DNA of 64,000 bases from Crossaster papposus (Eukaryota; Echinodermata; Asteroidea; Velatida; Solasteridae): positions 2,976,001 to 3,040,000 of the forward strand of contig JBAIAA010000074.1 in assembly GCA_037893245.1 (NCBI GenBank), written 5' to 3'. Positions 60,360 to 64,000 of this stretch are shown here, one piece after another. The translations under genes and the position numbers were made by a program. Under the pieces are notes generated by a model, which did no database searches, was not told where the DNA came from, and saw only the letters and a program-made list of their open reading frames with translations. Numbering within the stretch: the stretch's first letter is position 1; the number at the start of each line of letters is the position of its first letter.

Positions 60360-60593
60360 TTATTTCGCTAGATAGAAATCTTGCGATTGCGAAAAAACCA
60401 ATAACATAAGAACCACTGCCCGACGCCGGTTGAAAACGAACGCCATTTTTCTTGCTTTTCTCAGCATCCATGATTGTAAAACTTCGGACAGGTAAGTTAA
60501 ACAATATTTACTATAAAATACAACCCCCCCCAAAAATTGTTTTCACCCATTCATGATAATTCAAGCAATTACCAATGGTGTATCCTACCTTCA
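60360..60593 (+). mobile_element. GGTAGGATACACC MITE, copy g, 3' part
   Basis: Right two thirds of the family, ending CCAATGGTGTATCCTACCTT; the left end is missing. Confidence 0.82.
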
Positions 60594-60983
60594 AAATAGA
60601 TTTCAAGTAAAAATAAGATAAATTACTAATTAACACACAGATAAGTAGTTAATAGCTTAATAGCATTGAATTCTAGCATTATTATGCTTTTCAAAAATAG
60701 ATTTTGTTTTAATACAAATATTACTGTGTTCCAATTGTGGGCGTCAGTAATTTTATTTTGTGCACAAATAACCCGCCCCATGGGAGCCAAATTATTTTCC
60801 GGTGGCCAATAATTAGACTTTTGTTAAATAATTAAATAACAAAAAATAGGTAGATTTGTTAGTTCGATGTCTTATTCAAAGTAAACACCTTTGCAATGAC
60901 AACGGAACACTTGTTTTTATTGTTATCATAATGTGCAACTTATCAAGATACAGTATAGTTACAAAACCTATGTTATCAATTTG
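60594..60983. other. No gene seen
   Basis: AT-rich, no recognised repeat. Confidence 0.3.
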
Positions 60984-61224
60984 TTAACCAGTTTGCGCCG
61001 GAGGACGTGTATACATGCCATATTTTTCCGAAAAATCAAAACGGATGACTGATAATCATGCCATGAGTAACTCGGGCGAGGCTTGAAATATCTGCCAGCG
61101 ACTAGCTCGCAGCTGGGTGTGGGTGTGCTGCCCACTGACTGCTGGCCTGGGCCCGCTGGGGTCGATGTTCGTGAAAAATAAACCAGCGCCTAGGTTCCAG
61201 TAAAAATCTGCGCGAACTGGTTAA
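60984..61224 (+). mobile_element. TTAA-ended MITE, diverged copy 15
   Basis: TTAACCAGTTTGCGCCGGAGG to GCGCGAACTGGTTAA; older subfamily. Its last TTAA is shared with copy 16. Confidence 0.85.
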
Positions 61225-61462
61225 CCAGTTCGCGCCGGGATTATTTTAACATCGCCGAGCCGACAGGCGGGATTATTTTTAACGAAACTCGATCCGAAGC
61301 GTGTTCAGGCTGATAGTGCCGGGAAGCACACCCACGCATTTCCGGCCTTGCGCGCTGCTGACATACATTTCCGAACTTGAACTTGGCGTGTTTATGCGTC
61401 ATCCGTTTTGAATTTGGGGGAATTTTTGCGTTTATATACGTCATCCGGCGCGAACTGGTTAA
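61221..61462 (-). mobile_element. TTAA-ended MITE, copy 16
   Basis: Full length, reverse orientation, starting at the TTAA that ends copy 15. Confidence 0.93.
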
Positions 61463-62193
61463 ATGAATTTTAGTTGACCAATCTCTCCATGATTATCCGA
61501 GTTTAAAAGCAGGGGCAAACTTAGAACTGCTTTAGCACAAAGTAAAACCAGCTTACCAGTCACAACTCCATTTGGTGTTTAGTTGTTGTTAGCTTAGCAT
61601 AACAATCCCTTGAAATTTAACCTGAAAGTCACTAAGGGCTTTTGTACTTAAATCCATGAAATTGGTCCCAGATTTTAGGCACAAAGATCTGAGGTAATAA
61701 ACTAATAACCAAAATTAAGAGAGAAAAAAATTAATTTGAGAGTGGCATGATTATTAAAGCTGCCAGCACGGTAGGTACCGTCAAATCTTTGGCAAACACT
61801 AAAAGCAAGTCATCTTTAATTTGCCACAGCTCAATTGAATTGCTTGTCCAATAAGCCTGTTCGGTATTCCAACTGTACATGTGCTCGTCAATAATTGACG
61901 ATATTTTTGGGGGGGAAAAACATTCCCATAACATTTCATCGAATGCGTGAACAAACACAGGTTACTAGCAAATTACCAAGAGATTGTCGTATTCTGAAGT
62001 AACGTAAAAACAAACAAAACGGTTGGACAGCGAAGTGTTTTCAGGTGTGTTGTGTGGCCAAACTTGTGTTTTTATCGTCCTTTCAATTGCAAGAAAAATT
62101 GCACAGAATGCAGAATCTGTTACCATTTCCCCCCATGTTTGTTTCCACCCCAAGAGAAGAATTGCCGAATCTTGTTGTGCACATGCGCAGTTG
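61463..62193. other. No gene seen
   Basis: Open frames of 75-100 codons overlap on both strands with no motif. Words such as AGTCACTAAGGGC and AAATTGGTCCCAGATTTTAG near 61626-61675 hint at an old decayed repeat. Confidence 0.35.
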
Positions 62194-62201
62194 GAATATG
62201 G

Positions 62202-62420
62202 CAGGGTTGTAGCCAAGTCCCTGCAAGTCCTTTCACAAGTTTGTGAAGCCAGTCACAAGTCCCTTCATAAAGGCAGTCACAAGTATTGGATGAACAATGA
62301 CAAAGGAATGCTTTTGTCAAAGCTGATTTGAAAAGCTTGTGATCTGAATTGGAACTGAAAGACTTTTGATGGACTTGCAGGGACTTACAGGGACTTGTGA
62401 TGGACTCGACTACATCCCTG
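62202..62420. mobile_element. hAT-like element with decamer units, copy 3
   Basis: CAGGGTTGTAG at the left, CTACATCCCTG at the right, and GAATATGG as an exact 8-bp direct repeat on both sides (62194-62201 and 62421-62428). In reverse the interior reads GAGTCCATCAC, AAGTCCCTGT, AAGTCCCTGC and AAGTCCATCA. The best-preserved member. Confidence 0.92.
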
Positions 62421-62468
62421 GAATATGGAACTGGCTTATTGAGACCGAACGGATGACATGCAATTGAC

Positions 62469-62714
62469 TAGTAGCCAGTAAGGATCTGTCTGCAACTCTA
62501 CCAGGGGTATTAATTGGTATCTACACTGCCCACTGTTCTGGCAATACCACTAGTAGCCAGTAAGGATCTGTCTGCAACTCTGCTAGGGATATTAATTGGT
62601 ATCTACACTGCCCGCTGTTCTGGCAATACCACTTGTAGCCAGTAAGGATCTGTCTGCAACTCTGCCAGGGATATTAATTGGTATCCACACTGCCCACTGT
62701 TTTGGCAATACCAC
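62469..62714 (-). repeat. 82-bp unit, three tandem copies, over the protease gene end
   Basis: Units 62469-62550, 62551-62632 and 62633-62714. Each holds the reverse of GGTATTGCCA, ACAGTGGGCAGTGT, the stop codon and ~43 bases beyond. The rightmost unit is part of the coding exon; the other two lie downstream of the stop. Confidence 0.95.
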
Positions 62715-64000
62715 ACAGGTTACCGCCTATCTTGATGTGGAGGTAGCCACCAAGACCCCAGTCTGCGCCCCAAGAGTTGCGCAGGATGTAATAGGGGATG
62801 GGACCTGTAATGTAACAGCATAGAGTGTTGGGAAGAATACCAACGGTCAATTGAAGCTAGGAAACAAGATTAGCATATGTGACCTGTCACCACAAAATGA
62901 GAGTAAAGTCGCACGATGTGATTCGGAGATATGGCCATCCAACAAAATATGAAGGTGTGGTAAATTTTAAGATTTTGCATAATTTGGAAAGCCCAAGTCC
63001 TCCTCTACATATTCCCATTTTTTTGGGCGAGATTAGATGATCGAAAACCTCCCAAATTACGCGATTTTGTGTAGTGTTTGCGTAGTTAGTGTTTGGAATA
63101 AAGTCCATTAGTGGTCTAATTAACACAGTAATTAAATATGCAAATCAGGTTCTCGTAAGTATTCCACGTTTTCAAAATTGTGATATTTTGTTGTTAATAC
63201 AATAGTTCGTATGTGTGGGTAATTTCAAGAAGAAATAATGATTAGAACATAGCCGTTGCTATGCTTAACCGAACCTTACTTGTCCTGTTTTCTAATCTTT
63301 TGAGTGTTTTGTTTAAGATGTTTAAAGTAAGTTTTCTCACAAACACGTTTTGTGAAACCCATGACTTTCTAGAGCGCTGTAAAAAATATTTATTGCAAAA
63401 CCCCCAAGTGTTATGTACCATTGGAAAGCTCTCTTTCTCAAGAATTTGAAAATACCAACATCTCAATTTTCAATATTTCCGACTTTACTCTCATTTTGTG
63501 GTGACAGGTCACATATGTGTAAAACATATTGTAGAACATCATAGAACAGTCATGGATATTCGTAGTGATCCGTGATGAAAAAATAAACCATGACTGGCCA
63601 CGGAAGGCTATATATGGAAGGCCACAAATGCCTACAAGTTGGCGCTATGACTGTGCGCGATTGAGTAACAATCGCGCTGCGACTGACCAGACCAACACTT
63701 TGAACAAATCGTAACCCTACCGCAATAGTTTTGAGCAGTTCAAAACTGTCGGGGGGAGTTTGCCGACCAGCCAAGATCCATCACGACTCATCAACAAGAT
63801 ACATCAAGATTCACCAAGATGCCGCTACGAGTAGGTCCACGAATCACCCAGGTTTTGTGAATCGTGGGCTATCGCAGTGTGACCCAGGCTTCAGTCAGTC
63901 AGTAGGCCGATCAATCAGTCAGGGACTCATCAGACTTTTGGGTGCAGCATAAGTCTTACCTGTTTGGTCATAGCCAACAATCTGCAGAGCGTGATTGTCA
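62674..64000 (-). CDS. CTSO: Cathepsin O-like papain-family cysteine protease, last two exons
   Basis: Lysosomal-type C1A protease by family. Two exons are in the window: 63960-64000 (continues past the edge) and the terminal exon 62674-62804, joined in frame across a phase-1 intron. The product reads DNHALQIVGYDQT then GPIPYYILRNSWGADWG, GGYLHIKIGGNLCGIA and a short tail ending VDTN. The histidine of NHA (63991-63993) and the asparagine of RNSWG are the papain-type catalytic His and Asn; the catalytic Cys lies outside the window. Human cathepsin O has NHAVLITGFDKTG..PYWIVRNSWG, a close fit including the DxTG spacing. The convergent position after TDO, as in human, supports CTSO over other cathepsins. 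The end of the last exon is tandemly triplicated. Confidence 0.88.
62876..63515. mobile_element. TATGTGACCTGTCACCAC MITE, copy 2
   Basis: ~640 bp. Ends TATGTGACCTGTCACCAC and GTGGTGACAGGTCACATA. The largest of the group, in the last intron of the protease gene. Confidence 0.9.

Overview
The window is animal nuclear DNA with spliced genes, GT-AG introns and many short non-autonomous transposons. No bacterial, viral or organellar gene set is present. The conserved proteins are animal-type. Frequent AGGCCTA and ACATGTA words and a C-type lectin fused to a PAN-like domain suggest a marine invertebrate deuterostome, most likely an echinoderm. That placement is inference; no species marker is visible.

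Genes from left to right. An unidentified gene starts at 1215 on the minus strand and faces ANAPC15 (1672-3668, plus, 4 exons, complete at 119 codons) across 456 bp. A single-exon secreted C-type lectin/PAN gene lies at 5607-6368 (plus), followed by a LINE 3' end. VPS36 (17212-29223, minus, 13 exons, 382 codons) is complete and in frame across every junction. Tryptophan 2,3-dioxygenase (39152-53023, plus, 9 exons) lacks only its first coding exon. The two last exons of a cathepsin O-like cysteine protease (62674-64000, minus) converge on TDO. TDO2 and CTSO are also convergent neighbours in the human genome, so this linkage appears ancient.

The genes are unrelated in function: ubiquitin ligase control (ANAPC15), endosomal sorting (VPS36), tryptophan breakdown (TDO2), lysosomal proteolysis (CTSO) and carbohydrate recognition (lectin). 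Nothing suggests co-regulation except the possible divergent promoter at 1216-1671.

Most of the rest is mobile DNA. The main families are: (1) a ~242-bp element ending in TTAACCAGTTCGCGCC, 16 copies; (2) a ~380-bp element with AAAGGTAGGATACACC ends, 7 copies; (3) elements ending TATGTGAC/GTCACATA with several unrelated interiors; (4) elements with TTAACCC-type ends whose interiors hold pairs of 10-bp units (consensus near RARTCCNNCA), and hAT-like elements with 8-bp target duplications that carry the same units; (5) SINE-like and tRNA-like repeats; (6) minisatellites, including an 18-bp array of about 26 copies. Family 4 is the most unusual signal: different terminal types share one phased internal motif. 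Two exon ends have also been copied: a TDO exon end with its splice donor lies again in the next intron, and the end of the cathepsin gene is repeated three times.
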